Assembly (NCBI GenBank): GCA_019925095.2 | Contig: CM034391.1 | Coordinates: forward strand, 1,887,051-1,951,050 | Source: Dendrolimus kikuchii | Lineage: Eukaryota; Arthropoda; Insecta; Lepidoptera; Lasiocampidae | DNA: 64,000 nt | Direction of reading: 5' to 3' | Shown: positions 55,215 through 64,000 of the stretch, in pieces | How the letters are laid out: every line of letters starts with the position of its first letter | Position numbering within the stretch: position 1 is the stretch's first letter | The notes under the pieces: model-generated | Told to the model about the DNA's origin: nothing | Seen by the model: only the letters and a program-made list of their open reading frames with translations | Database searches by the model: none | Position numbers and translations under genes: made by a program

Positions 55215-55512
55215 AGAAAGTTGTGTTAGTTACACTATTTATAACTCAAGACCGGCTGTACCGATTTGGCTGAAAATTGGTGGGAAGGTAGCTTAGAACC
55301 AGGAGACGGACATAGGATACTTTTTATCCCGTTGGAACCGGTAGGTAGCGCTGAGATTGGGTTCTAGAATCCTCCTAATCACCTGGAGCGATTTTGGTGA
55401 TTTTGTTTTTGTGTTTGAGTGGGTTCCCGGATGGTTTAGATTCACAATTAGAATCAGTTCTAGATTTTTATTTTTTCAGAGCAGGACAACGTCTGCCGGG
55501 GCCGCTAGTAAT
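55215..55512. repeat. LINE-tail repeat, inverted relative to 5041-5245
   Basis: GAAAGTTGTGTTAGTTACAC at the start, GTTGGAACCGGTAGGTAGCG in the middle and AACGTCTGCCGGGGCCGCTA at the end. Confidence 0.65.
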
Positions 55513-55553
55513 GCATAATTACATTATTTCTTGGTAAAACATATTTTAGTTTT

Positions 55554-55614
55554 TGTTCACGCCACCGCGTAACGAACGATGATTCCCCGAAAAAGTAATT
55601 TACCCCGCACTTCC
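55554..55614 (+). repeat. Left LTR remnant of the BEL/Pao element
   Basis: 61 bp identical to 60199-60259. Identity stops at CGCACTTCC and a pyrimidine-rich stretch (TTTTTCTTCACTTCC) follows, so the rest of the LTR and the leader are lost or replaced. Confidence 0.75.
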
Positions 55615-55645
55615 TTTTTCTTCACTTCCTTTTCCTTTTCTTATT

Positions 55646-56086
55646 GTGCACTTCTCATCGTCATGCCTACCAAATCGCAATCTGCCATCTTTATGCAAGC
55701 CCATAGCACAAGATTCCGCCCACCCACCAGCACCGACCAATAATTATTACTGCCCTTTGTGTCACGTTAGAGGACACAGGTTGCTGAACTGCGGTGAATA
55801 CCTAAGACAGCCTACGCAAGGGCGCTGGGATTTTATCCAAGCTCATGAACGGTGCCGTAAGTGTCTAGGACCCCATTACTCTGACGAGTGCAGATCCACA
55901 GGACGGTGTAGAGAATGTGATAGCGAGAAACACCATACCACCTTACATCGCAGTGGCTTTGAATCACCCACATATGACAATTCTCACCTCTTGCCCCCAC
56001 AACTAAGAGGACAAGAACACACCCGCCCAACCACGGAATCAAGAAACTCTTCTCGTCGTAATTCACCTATTAATTCACAACAATGA
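55646..56086 (+). pseudogene. BEL/Pao Gag C-terminal fragment with zinc knuckles
   Basis: Three clustered Cys/His motifs: CPLCHVRGHRLLNC, CRKCLGPHYSDEC and CRECDSEKHHTTLH. This is the nucleocapsid part; the matrix and capsid regions expected upstream are absent. The frame ends in a TGA at 56084-56086 and, apart from that stop, continues open in the same frame into the protease. Confidence 0.8.
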
Positions 56087-56230
56087 CTACCTGCTACTCA
56101 CTTACACAATACTACACTACACCCACCCATACCATCGCTACAATATACACCATCCACTACATCACGTAAACAAAATAAATCCCAGTTTCATACTCAGCAC
56201 TATGATAATAAAGTTTATCATAATAATCAC

Positions 56231-56638
56231 TTGCCCGGCAGCCCTGTTACTTCCTCTGATAAAGCTAACCAAAATGACAGTCATATTTCAGCACATACTC
56301 AGCACATTACAGTACACGATCCACCAGTTTTATTACCCACTGTGTCCCTAGAACTAGCAGACAACGCTGGAGAATTTCATAAGGCAAGAGCATTATTAGA
56401 CAGCGGTTCCATGCTAACCTTGTTAACTAAAACTATGACACAAAAATTACGTTTGCCTGTCGAGCACACAGAACTAAAAATTACAGGAGTCGGTAATCAG
56501 CAGACTCAAAACTCTAGTTCTTCAACTACCATCACATTCCGCCCTATTCACACCGAAGTCCCAGTAATTAGCGCAAAGGCATACATTCTACCAGATTTGA
56601 CAGGTCTTTTACCATTAACAATGTTACCTGGCTATTGA
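56231..56638 (+). pseudogene. BEL/Pao aspartic protease region
   Basis: ALLDSGSMLTLLT carries the catalytic D-S-G of a retroviral-type aspartic protease. It lies in the same frame as the Gag fragment. It ends at a TGA (56636-56638), while the following pol frame is shifted by one base, so the junction is broken or uses a frameshift; a broken one is likelier because BEL elements normally have one fused ORF. Confidence 0.8.
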
Positions 56639-56639
56639 C

Positions 56640-59600
56640 TTGATTATGGGTTCTGATGTCTTGGGCCAAATTTTGGATGGTAACAAAATTTTTTTGGGCC
56701 CCGGCAGGCCAATAGCCTTCGGCACGATCTTCAATTTCGCTCTTTTAGGTCCTATCAATCCAAACTACACAAAGCCTGAGCCTCAAGTTAATTCAGCACT
56801 AGTAAATATTGACTGTTTACAACCCCAACACTCAAATAAAGAAATACACTCCGCTCTGGAGAGATTCTGGGAAGTCGAAGAAGTGCAATCAAAGGACAAC
56901 TCAACCTCTGACGAGTGTGAGGAGAACTTTCGTTCTACCACCACACGTGATCCCACAGGGCGATACATAGTATCCCTTCCCTTTCTTACAAAGGCACCTA
57001 AGCTCGGTGCAACCCACGCTATTGCACTACGACGATTCCTTAATTTGGAGCGCAAACTCCAAAGAGATCCTACCCTCCGCTCAAAATATATCGACTTCAT
57101 GAAGGAATACATTGACATGGGCCACATGGCTCTTTGTCACCCCAGCACATTTAAAGGAAAAGACCATTTTTACGTCCCGCATCATGGCATCTTCAAAGCC
57201 AACTCTGAAAAACTTCGCACGGTTTTTGATGGCAGCTGTAAGAGCTCTAATGGTGTCAGTCTTAATGACTGTCTGCACACTGGCCCACCGCTCCAACGTG
57301 ATATTACTGACATCATTCTAAATTTTCGTACTCACAAAGTGGTCTTTAGTACAGACATCCAGATGATGTTTAGAAATATACTAGTTCACCCAGACCACAG
57401 ACGGTTCCAACTCATTCTATGGCGCTCTTCTCCAGATCAACCTCTGCTCACTTACGCCCTGTCCACTGTCACGTATGGCCTACGACCCAGCCCCTTCCTC
57501 GCCAATCGATCTATTATACAGCTGGTCACTGATGAAGGTCACCGTTTTCCCCAGGCTGCACAGGTTCTTACGCACTCCATATTCGTGGATGACATTCTGA
57601 CTGGGCATGATTCAGTTGACAAGGCAATAGCTCTGCAGACTGAACTCATTGAGTTACTAGCCCTAGGGGGATTTCATTTGCGAAAGTGGACCTCAAACTC
57701 TCGTCAGCTGTTAGAACGCTTCCCGGATGATCAATGTGACATACCCAAGGATTTTGATGTTGTACCCGACTCCAATGCAATCAAGGTACTTGGTATGCAA
57801 TGGATACCCCAAACGGACGAATTTACATATCACATTTCGGTACCTACACTGGAAAAATTTACCAAAAGGTCAATACTCAGTACCATCGCTCGTTTATACG
57901 ATCCTAGTGGATGGATCAGCCCAGTTATTTTCCGCGCAAAACTGCTCATTCAGCACCTATGGACTCTAAAGTTAGACTGGGATGAATCGGCTCCCAATGA
58001 TGTCACATTTCAATTTCAGCACATTTTTGAAGACTTACCTCTACTCTCTGCTCTTCGACTCCCCAGAACAATTTGCACCAGCAAAGATTCCACCTACACC
58101 CTACACGGTTTTGCCGATGCATCCGAATCCGGATATGCAGCCGCAGTCTATCTTCATGAAACGAATATCACGGGTCAGGTACACGTCAGACTACTTGTTT
58201 CTAAATCCAAGGTAGCCCCCATTAAAACCCGACAGACTATACCAAAGCTGGAACTTTCAGCTGCACACCTCACTTCGCTGCTCATTTCTCGCGTCTCTGT
58301 TCAACTTTCTGCCCACATTACCATTCAGCAACACTTTTGTTGGTCAGACAGTACTATCGTACTCGCCTGGCTTAAAACTCCTTCTCAATCCCTACAGGTC
58401 TTTGAGGCCAATCGAGTCTCTGCCATTGCAGCCAATCCATGTAACCCTACTTGGAGACATGTACCCTCAGCTCTTAACCCTGCCGACTGTGCTAGCAGGG
58501 GAATATCAGCACAGGAACTCTTAGCCTATGACCTATGGTGGTCGCCTACTTGGCTCAAGGCCCCACCTGATACCTGGCCCACGATGCCCCCTGCTTTGGG
58601 TCATCACGTACTGCCTGGTCTAAAACCAAGAAAAATGGTAGCTCACATCGCGGTTCCTGATCTAGACACGGATTTACTCACGAGATTCAGCTCCTTAGAC
58701 ACACTTGTAGGCGTAACCGCATGTATTAAACGTTTTGCACACAATTGCTTGGTATCTTCTCACTCTCGCATCGTTGGTCCCATTACCGTAGACGAACGTA
58801 AGAAAGCGCTCTTACACTGGGTACGCTCAGTCCAACAAAATATGTTCGCTGAAGACATCCACCGACTGCAAACTAACAAATTATGTACAGTGCGAATACA
58901 ACGCCTCTCGCCCTTTCTCAAGGATGGTCTTCTTAGAGTAGGAGGGCGCTTGTCCAACTCAGCCCTTAGATATGACACACAACATCCCCTCATCTTACCC
59001 AGTTCAAGCCCCCTTGTGGACCTAATTATAGATCATTTCCACACTATACACTGCCACCCGGGCGCAGATACACTACACGCACTACTCCGTCAACAATACT
59101 GGATTTTATCTGGAAGGCGAGTCATTCGTCACCGTGTCTTTAAATGTGTACGCTGTTTTAGGCATCGAGCTCAGCCGAATCCCCCTTTTATGGCCGACCT
59201 ACCGGCTGATCGAGTCAGCCCACAACCGGTGTTTAGTCAAGTGTCCACGGATTTTGCCGGACCATTCCTAATTAAATCAAGTACTCTACGCAATGCCAAA
59301 CTTCTCAAAGGCTACTTTTGTGTTTTCGTTTGTCTCGCCACCAAGGCAGTGCACTTAGAGGCTGTCTCGGAACTTTCTACGGACGCCTTTTTTGCGGCAC
59401 TGCAAAGGTTCGTTAGTCGGCGCGGAATCCCTACCCTAATTCGCTCTGATTGCGGTACAAACTATGTCGGCGCAAGAAATCAGCTCATAGAAGTACAAAA
59501 CTTCTTAAAGGCCAATGATGATAGAATTACGCACAAGCTAGCCACACAGCAGATCACATGGTTGCTCAATCCGCCCTCAGCTCCTTCTTTTGGCGGTCTG

Positions 59601-60152
59601 CACGAGGCAGCCGTGAAATCTACTAAGCAATTACTCTATCGCGTATTAGGTGAGCAGCATCTGACCTTTGAAGAATTTTCTACACTCTTAGCCCGTATTG
59701 AGGCCGTTCTCAACTCTCGACCACTCTGCCCTCTGTCTTCAGACCCTACAGACTTCGAAGTCCTAACCGCTGGTCATTTCCTTATAGGTCGCCCACTTAC
59801 CGCATTACCCGAACATTCCCATGAATCCTCTCCTCCATCAACCCTACGACGTTTTCGCTTAGTGCAAGCGTTGGCTCAGCGATTTTGGACCTTGTGGTCG
59901 AAATCCTACCTGCACACTCTCCAATCCCGATCTAAATGGACTACGGAAACCAGTCGACCCAAGATTGGTGAGCTGGTACTCATAAAGGAGGATAATCTTC
60001 CCAGACTCCAGTGGAAGATGGGAAGAATAAAGAAGATTCTGCCCGGAAAGGATGACGTCGTCCGAGTCGTAGAACTCAGCACCAAGGATGGCAGCTTAAC
60101 GAGACCAGTCACAAAGATTGCTCGTCTTCCCCCCGACGACAACAGCACTTAG
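56640..60152 (+). CDS. BEL/Pao Pol: reverse transcriptase, RNase H, integrase
   Basis: 1170 codons uninterrupted. The first ~15 residues (IMGSDVLGQIL) are the end of the protease domain. Reverse transcriptase spans about 190-400, with STDIQMMFRNILVHP near 237, TYGLRPSPFLANRS and the catalytic FVDD near 315-318 (YVDD in most relatives). RNase H begins about 488 (LHGFADASESGYAA). The integrase has an HHCC zinc-binding region near 798-845 and a D-D-E triad: D in STDFAGP near 870, D in RSDCGTNYVG near 936 and E in LHEAAVKS near 988. A C-terminal domain ends at a TAG. Frame integrity over 3.5 kb with codon 3 variety suggests recent activity or recent arrival. It has no start of its own and would depend on upstream translation. 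Confidence 0.92.
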   Translation: MIMGSDVLGQILDGNKIFLGPGRPIAFGTIFNFALLGPINPNYTKPEPQVNSALVNIDCLQPQHSNKEIHSALERFWEVEEVQSKDNSTSDECEENFRSTTTRDPTGRYIVSLPFLTKAPKLGATHAIALRRFLNLERKLQRDPTLRSKYIDFMKEYIDMGHMALCHPSTFKGKDHFYVPHHGIFKANSEKLRTVFDGSCKSSNGVSLNDCLHTGPPLQRDITDIILNFRTHKVVFSTDIQMMFRNILVHPDHRRFQLILWRSSPDQPLLTYALSTVTYGLRPSPFLANRSIIQLVTDEGHRFPQAAQVLTHSIFVDDILTGHDSVDKAIALQTELIELLALGGFHLRKWTSNSRQLLERFPDDQCDIPKDFDVVPDSNAIKVLGMQWIPQTDEFTYHISVPTLEKFTKRSILSTIARLYDPSGWISPVIFRAKLLIQHLWTLKLDWDESAPNDVTFQFQHIFEDLPLLSALRLPRTICTSKDSTYTLHGFADASESGYAAAVYLHETNITGQVHVRLLVSKSKVAPIKTRQTIPKLELSAAHLTSLLISRVSVQLSAHITIQQHFCWSDSTIVLAWLKTPSQSLQVFEANRVSAIAANPCNPTWRHVPSALNPADCASRGISAQELLAYDLWWSPTWLKAPPDTWPTMPPALGHHVLPGLKPRKMVAHIAVPDLDTDLLTRFSSLDTLVGVTACIKRFAHNCLVSSHSRIVGPITVDERKKALLHWVRSVQQNMFAEDIHRLQTNKLCTVRIQRLSPFLKDGLLRVGGRLSNSALRYDTQHPLILPSSSPLVDLIIDHFHTIHCHPGADTLHALLRQQYWILSGRRVIRHRVFKCVRCFRHRAQPNPPFMADLPADRVSPQPVFSQVSTDFAGPFLIKSSTLRNAKLLKGYFCVFVCLATKAVHLEAVSELSTDAFFAALQRFVSRRGIPTLIRSDCGTNYVGARNQLIEVQNFLKANDDRITHKLATQQITWLLNPPSAPSFGGLHEAAVKSTKQLLYRVLGEQHLTFEEFSTLLARIEAVLNSRPLCPLSSDPTDFEVLTAGHFLIGRPLTALPEHSHESSPPSTLRRFRLVQALAQRFWTLWSKSYLHTLQSRSKWTTETSRPKIGELVLIKEDNLPRLQWKMGRIKKILPGKDDVVRVVELSTKDGSLTRPVTKIARLPPDDNST

Positions 60153-60198
60153 TCAGCACTATAAATGGGAGCCGTCACCTTTTCCCCGGGCCCCAGGA

Positions 60199-60300
60199 TG
60201 TTCACGCCACCGCGTAACGAACGATGATTCCCCGAAAAAGTAATTTACCCCGCACTTCCGCGTCTCAACGATCAGTCTGAATCGACCCGTCGTAAAGACA
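60199..60300 (+). repeat. Right LTR (or part) of the BEL/Pao element
   Basis: Runs from TGTTCACGCC to GTAAAGACA, with TG...CA ends if taken to 60300 (102 bp). This is short for a BEL LTR, so the right end may lie elsewhere. No matching target-site duplication is visible outside the two repeats. Confidence 0.55.
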
Positions 60301-60304
60301 TTCA

Positions 60305-60570
60305 CGCATGCGTAATGGCTAGCGCACGCATCCGAAACTCAGAGGGCGCGGGTTCGATCCTCGTCGGAACGCATGCACCACTTAGTCACTTAGTCACAAT
60401 TACTGTGCTAACAACGGTGAAGGAAAACATCGTGATGCAAACTGCACATCGAGATAACCGATGTGTCAAACCTGCCAAGCCGCCTTGAACAAGCGTGGCG
60501 GGTATATACTGTCCATTCTTTATAGTGGGAGGCCCGAGCCCAGCAGTGGGAGACTTATGGGCTGATGTAA
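60305..60570 (+). repeat. tRNA-derived SINE, good copy
   Basis: The head has TAATGGCTAGCGCACGCATC and a perfect B box GGTTCGATCC. The body runs AACGGTGAAGGAAAACATCG, AACCGATGTGTCAAACCTGC, GAACAAGCGTGGCGGG and CCCAGCAGTGGGAGACTTAT. Copies at 40945, 36655 and 35455. It starts 5 bp from the BEL repeat. It does not fold into a convincing cloverleaf, so it is not a tRNA gene. Confidence 0.8.
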
Positions 60571-60598
60571 ATAACAATAAGTCTTCTATAATATTTAC

Positions 60599-60759
60599 AT
60601 ACATACATAGCTTCACGCCAGTTCTTTTGCGGGGTAGACATGAACAACAGAGCGCCATTCAGGCTTGTTCTTACACACCTCACTCGCATCTTCGACATTC
60701 ATAGCTCTTGTCATGCACGCTCGTCTGTTCTTAAGGCTCCTGACATCACCTTCTGCTAG
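60599..60759 (-). mobile_element. Short RTE-like LINE copy between two SINEs
   Basis: The minus strand reads EGDVRSLKNRRACMTRAMNV onward with an altered 3' end and a CATACATA tail on +. Flanked by an exact 12-bp duplication TATAATATTTAC at 60587-60598 and 60760-60771. Confidence 0.88.
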
Positions 60760-60771
60760 TATAATATTTAC

Positions 60772-60855
60772 TATGCCGGGAATCGAATTCAGAGCATTTG
60801 CGTTCCAGTGAACTGTCAGGCAAAGACTTAGCCCACTCGAGCCGACCCCGTCGAA
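60772..60855 (-). repeat. Fragment of the second tRNA-derived SINE family
   Basis: TATGCCGGGAATCGAATTCA and GACTTAGCCCACTCGAGCCG on + correspond to the promoter region of 42605-42835 in reverse. The RTE-like copy at 60599 is inserted at its edge. Confidence 0.6.
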
Positions 60856-61229
60856 CAGTATAAATATAGTCGGACTACTAATCTAAAAATTTAGTACTTA
60901 AATATTTTAACTCCATCAGATTCATAGGTACTAGCCAAATACATTGTTATACGAAACATATTGCAAAATACTTTTTTGTATACTTAATGATACTTTAATT
61001 GTTAACTTGTTTAAGAGCGTAATACCAGCTTAAGGCATTGTACAATGCTGATGAATTACGTAGATTACAAATTCTGTAAAGAGTCTTTCACACCGGTAGG
61101 CCAGTCGCTGGCAACTTAGTTCGTGTACCATTATGCAGGTGTGATACGACTACACAAAAAAAAATAACACGAGAAATGAGGAAATATGTCTACATATTCT
61201 AAAAACCCTTTTTTTCTAAATCTTAATAA

Positions 61230-61467
61230 CTTTTTTTTTTATTGCTGGAGATCAGCAGACAGGCAAATGGCCCGCTTGATGGAAAGCGGTTACCATCGCC
61301 TATGGACATTTGCAACACCAAAGCTGCTACAAATGCGCTGCTGCTCTCTTAAGGAAGACTGGAACCTGGTCACTAATGCCGGAACACAACTCGAAGGTTG
61401 TTATGGCGACATACTTTAGACCAGGGGTGGTAGCCATCCAGTCGGGCAAATGCCCTACCACCTCGCA
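61230..61467 (-). repeat. Short-form A-tailed repeat
   Basis: From TTTTTTTTTTATTGCTGGAG to CCTACCACCTCGCAAAAAC on +, ending at the shared boundary (here CCACCTCG). AATAACTTT-like sequence precedes it. Confidence 0.8.
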
Positions 61468-61799
61468 AAAACTTAAATTCAAAGGTTATAAATATAATTA
61501 GATTTTTTTTTCCAAATAAAAATGACTTAAGCATAGAGACCGATTTTGACAGCCAGATATTTTCTTAAAGTTTATGATTATTAATTAGTAATGACATCAT
61601 AAAGATGATGATCTGCTTCCTTCCGTAGTAACGAGTGAGAAGAAAGAATCGGCCGTTGCTTATATGAGAATTTTGACTCTCTATTATTTAGGATGGTAGA
61701 ATTTGAAAATCACTAGCCTCTTTTTTATTTGTTGTTATTTGTTCTTCATTTCATATTGTGTTTTTATTTCATTAAGATCCTTTGGATATTCCATCTATA

Positions 61800-61945
61800 C
61801 GATGGGAGTGTTTTACGTCCACTTTCATCATACGCAATGCAAAAGAGTGGAACTCATTGGCGAACTCTTTCCCGATATTTACAACCTGGATATCTTCAAG
61901 TCTCGTGTAAATTGGTACCTTCTTGGTAAGCGTGCTCTATTTTAG
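61800..61945 (+). pseudogene. LINE reverse-transcriptase C-terminus, frameshifted
   Basis: One frame gives an EWNSLANS-like piece and the next frame FPDIYNLDIFKSRVNWYLLG, together the end of a Jockey/CR1-type polymerase (W-N-S-L-P ... F-P-x2-Y-N-L-x2-F-K). The frame change is near 61850. Confidence 0.6.
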
Positions 61946-62229
61946 ACCATATCTCCGCTCATGGTCAAAGGCGAACTTACACTACTATAAAAGTACGAAA
62001 GAACTATTTAAAATATTAGTACATAGAAACATCATAAGAGTACTTGCACACATAACCGTGGAGTGTGATATTACGACGATCGCTAGCAACACATCGTCCA
62101 GTGTACAATAGGACTAATAGCGTTACGACATATAATTTCCCAAATTGCTCTACTTATTTACAATACTGTTTTTCTTTATTTATGAGTACAATCATGACTC
62201 ATGTGTGAATGTAATAGTGAAAACATTTT

Positions 62230-62375
62230 TTTTTATATTGCTGCAGTGTAGCAAACAGGCTGTCGGCTCACTTAATTGAAAGTGGGTACCGTCGCCTATA
62301 GATATTTGAAATACCAAAGCTGCTACGCATAATAATACTGCCGGTCTCGAAGGGAAGACTGAAACCTGACCACTA
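62230..62375 (-). repeat. Divergent fragment of the A-tailed repeat family
   Basis: GCAAACAGGCTGTCGGCTCA, AAAGTGGGTACCGTCGCCTA and GCCGGTCTCGAAGGGAAGAC, followed directly by another copy. Confidence 0.55.
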
Positions 62376-62382
62376 ATTTTTT

Positions 62383-62605
62383 TTTTCTTTTTATTGCAGG
62401 AGTTCAGCAGACAGGCAGACGGAAAGCGGTTACCATCGCCTATGGACATTCGCAACACTAAAGGTGCTACAAATGCGCTGCTGCTCTTTTAAAGGAGACT
62501 GGAACCTGGTCACTAATTCTGGAACACAACTCAAGATTATTATGGCGGCATACTATAGAACAGGGATATAGCCATCAAGACGAGCAAATGTTCTACCGCC
62601 TGGTG
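62383..62605 (-). repeat. Short-form A-tailed repeat
   Basis: From TTTTATTGCAGGAGTTCAGC to TACCGCCTGG on +, with GGCCCACTTGATGG deleted near 62420. Confidence 0.75.
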
Positions 62606-62714
62606 AGGCAGATTTCAATCCGGGATAGGATTCTCGCGTAATATGTGCTCATAGTAAAAGAAAAGATAAAGAAAGAGTCTGCACATTCATGAAAGGCTCT
62701 GTGTGAAATATGTC

Positions 62715-62830
62715 ATTTTTATTTTGAATCTGGGAAACAGGCGAACGGTCCACCTGCTGGAAAGCGGCTACCGTCACCTATAGACATTTGCAACAATATG
62801 GGCAAAGCCAACGCATTGCCAGAGCCTTTT
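62715..62830 (-). repeat. Divergent-branch fragment of the A-tailed family
   Basis: GGGAAACAGGCGAACGGTCC, GGCTACCGTCACCTATAGAC and ACGCATTGCCAGAGCC. Compare 29000-29150. Confidence 0.5.
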
Positions 62831-63134
62831 AGATGGGATAGACAGGCTAGGATAGGAGGAATGGGATAGGTCATTCCGCGTAGGACAAGGATTGTTAGTT
62901 AAACCTGACATCAGTTACCATAATAAGATGAGTCCGAAGCTCAATAATGAGAATGAAGTGGTCGAGGTGTTTAAAATGAAAACAACCATTTACTCTATAC
63001 TTTATGTATATTAAATGCGTGGTATACGAGGTAACAAAAGAATGTTTATCGTTACAACCATACACTAAAATGCTTGGCGTATTGTGGGGGCCATTACGTG
63101 CGACTCCTCTTTTGTTATACCTATTTATATTTTT

Positions 63135-63440
63135 AACCGTGCAGGAACGGAGAAAGAATACAATTTCCTGCGGCCGGGCGGCCTGTCGTAAGAGGCGATT
63201 TAACAACCCACAGCCAGGTGGTAGGGCATTTGCCCGACTGAATGGCTACCACCCCTGGTCTAAAGTATGTCGCCACAACAACCTTGTGTTGTGTTCCGGC
63301 ATTAGTGACCAGGTTCCAGTTTCTCTTAAGAGAGCAGCAGCGCATTTGTAGCAACTTTGGTGTTGCAAATGTCCGTAGGCGACGGTAACCGCTTTCCATC
63401 AAGTGGGCCGTCTGCCTGTCTGCTGATCTCCTGCAATAAA
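63135..63440 (+). repeat. Long-form A-tailed repeat, best full copy
   Basis: From ACCGTGCAGGAACGGAGAAA through CTGCGGCCGGGCGGCCTGTC, CACAGCCAGGTGGTAGGGC and GACCAGGTTCCAGTTTCTCT to CTCCTGCAATAAAAAACC, all family blocks present in order. Use this as the reference copy. Confidence 0.85.
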
Positions 63441-63943
63441 AAACCTATGGAGGTTAGAGGTAAGGAGAAACAGCTCCGTATATGAAGAAGTGTCCATCGA
63501 TATGCATTAAATTAGGGTGGCGCCACTTTGGCATCAGGGTGAATTTTAAAGAAAGCGCCAAAAGTTTTTAGCGTAGTATTATAGTCTTTTAGTTTTATAA
63601 AATTAAATATTACAAAATCACTAAGCGTATTATTCAAAATTCACGAAATAAAATCACTATTCACGTTCACATAACAATTATTTGAGGTTATATTTAGTAA
63701 ATTACTTTGTACTACGTAAATAGTTGACGTTTTATAACAGTGGAGTGTCACCAACTACACTAGTCGCTAAAGATATTAATTTTTTTAACTCGGCATAGTT
63801 CGATTCATCTACAACAACTATATTCATACCATACCCTTTGTCTACATCAGCGCCATTGTGGATGGTTTTTGAACTGTTATTTACAGCTTACAACTCGACA
63901 CTTCTTCAACTATTTTCCCATATAATTTATTTTATTTTATTTA
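63441..63943. other. Unassigned AT-rich stretch
   Basis: No ORF with a motif, and no repeat match noticed elsewhere in the window. Confidence 0.45.
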
Positions 63944-64000
63944 AGTATATGGCTTGGCAGCTAGGGCTTTAAGCCAGATCTTAGTTTACCATATAGTTTC
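63944..64000 (-). repeat. GGCGGGAACTG-type repeat, cut by the window edge
   Basis: TATATGGCTTGGCAGCTAGG and GCTTTAAGCCAGATCTTAGT match the end of the copy at 40515-40825 in reverse. Confidence 0.6.

Larger units (their letters stand above)
55554..60300 (+). mobile_element. BEL/Pao LTR retrotransposon, gag-deleted
   Basis: About 4.75 kb bounded by a 61-bp perfect direct repeat starting TGTTCACGCCACCGCG (55554-55614 and 60199-60259). Between them, in order: Gag zinc knuckles, aspartic protease, reverse transcriptase, RNase H, integrase. This order and the A17-type protease region mark BEL/Pao. BEL elements are usually 6-8 kb; about 1 kb or more of gag plus leader is missing, with the left repeat running into it. 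One stop codon and one frame change separate gag, protease and pol. Confidence 0.88.

Noticed and set aside
56783..60148. Minus-strand ORFs inside the BEL/Pao region
   Set aside because: They are shadows of the open pol frame and have no motif.
60305..60375. tRNA gene
   Set aside because: A and B boxes are present, but there is no convincing acceptor or anticodon stem, and the sequence continues into a body repeated at 40945 and 36655: a SINE.

Overview
This is an AT-rich, gene-poor, repeat-dense eukaryotic window, almost certainly from a moth or butterfly (Lepidoptera). The evidence is intron-containing genes with insect-type products (including a ZAD zinc-finger protein, an arthropod family), a mariner, a BEL/Pao element, R1-like and RTE-like LINE ends, and several short repeat families of the kind common in lepidopteran genomes. 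There is no bacterial-style gene organisation.

Three host genes can be assembled from splice-consistent exons. (1) An ARL16-like small GTPase on + (3 exons, 10796-14386, 184 aa). (2) A ZAD-C2H2 zinc-finger protein on + (6 exons, 15429-23427, 397 aa). (3) A DUSP12/YVH1-type dual-specificity phosphatase with a C-terminal zinc-binding region on - (8 exons, 43949 down to 31099, 400 aa). All exon joins were checked by hand for GT/AG sites and phase. I see no sign that the three act in one pathway. ARL16 and the zinc-finger gene are head-to-tail about 1 kb apart, and DUSP12 converges on the zinc-finger gene.

Layout. 1-550: 3' end of an R1-like LINE. 551-10795: no gene, only repeat relics. 10796-14386: ARL16, with a mariner in intron 1 and a MITE-like palindrome in intron 2. 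15429-23427: zinc-finger gene, introns holding a foldback element, LINE and SINE-like pieces and a 20-bp minisatellite. 23795-25110: a 27-bp minisatellite with a 188-bp higher-order period. 25.2-31 kb: nested LINE, SINE-like and foldback relics. 31099-43949: DUSP12, its introns filled by a large palindrome, two minisatellites, SINEs, LINE tails and one retroinsertion that duplicated a splice donor. 44-55.5 kb: no gene, repeats only. 55554-60300: a BEL/Pao retrotransposon with a long open pol but most of gag missing. 60.3-64 kb: SINEs and LINE tails.

The most interesting material is structural rather than a new gene system: an R1-like insertion whose target-site duplication spans the DUSP12 exon 4 splice donor; a 26-bp minisatellite apparently grown from the arm of a foldback element; a higher-order minisatellite just after the zinc-finger gene; several large palindromes carrying nested insertions; and one LINE family whose 5'-truncated copies mostly keep readable 8-13 bp target-site duplications. 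I found no undescribed multi-gene system. Repeat family names are from memory and should be read as tentative.
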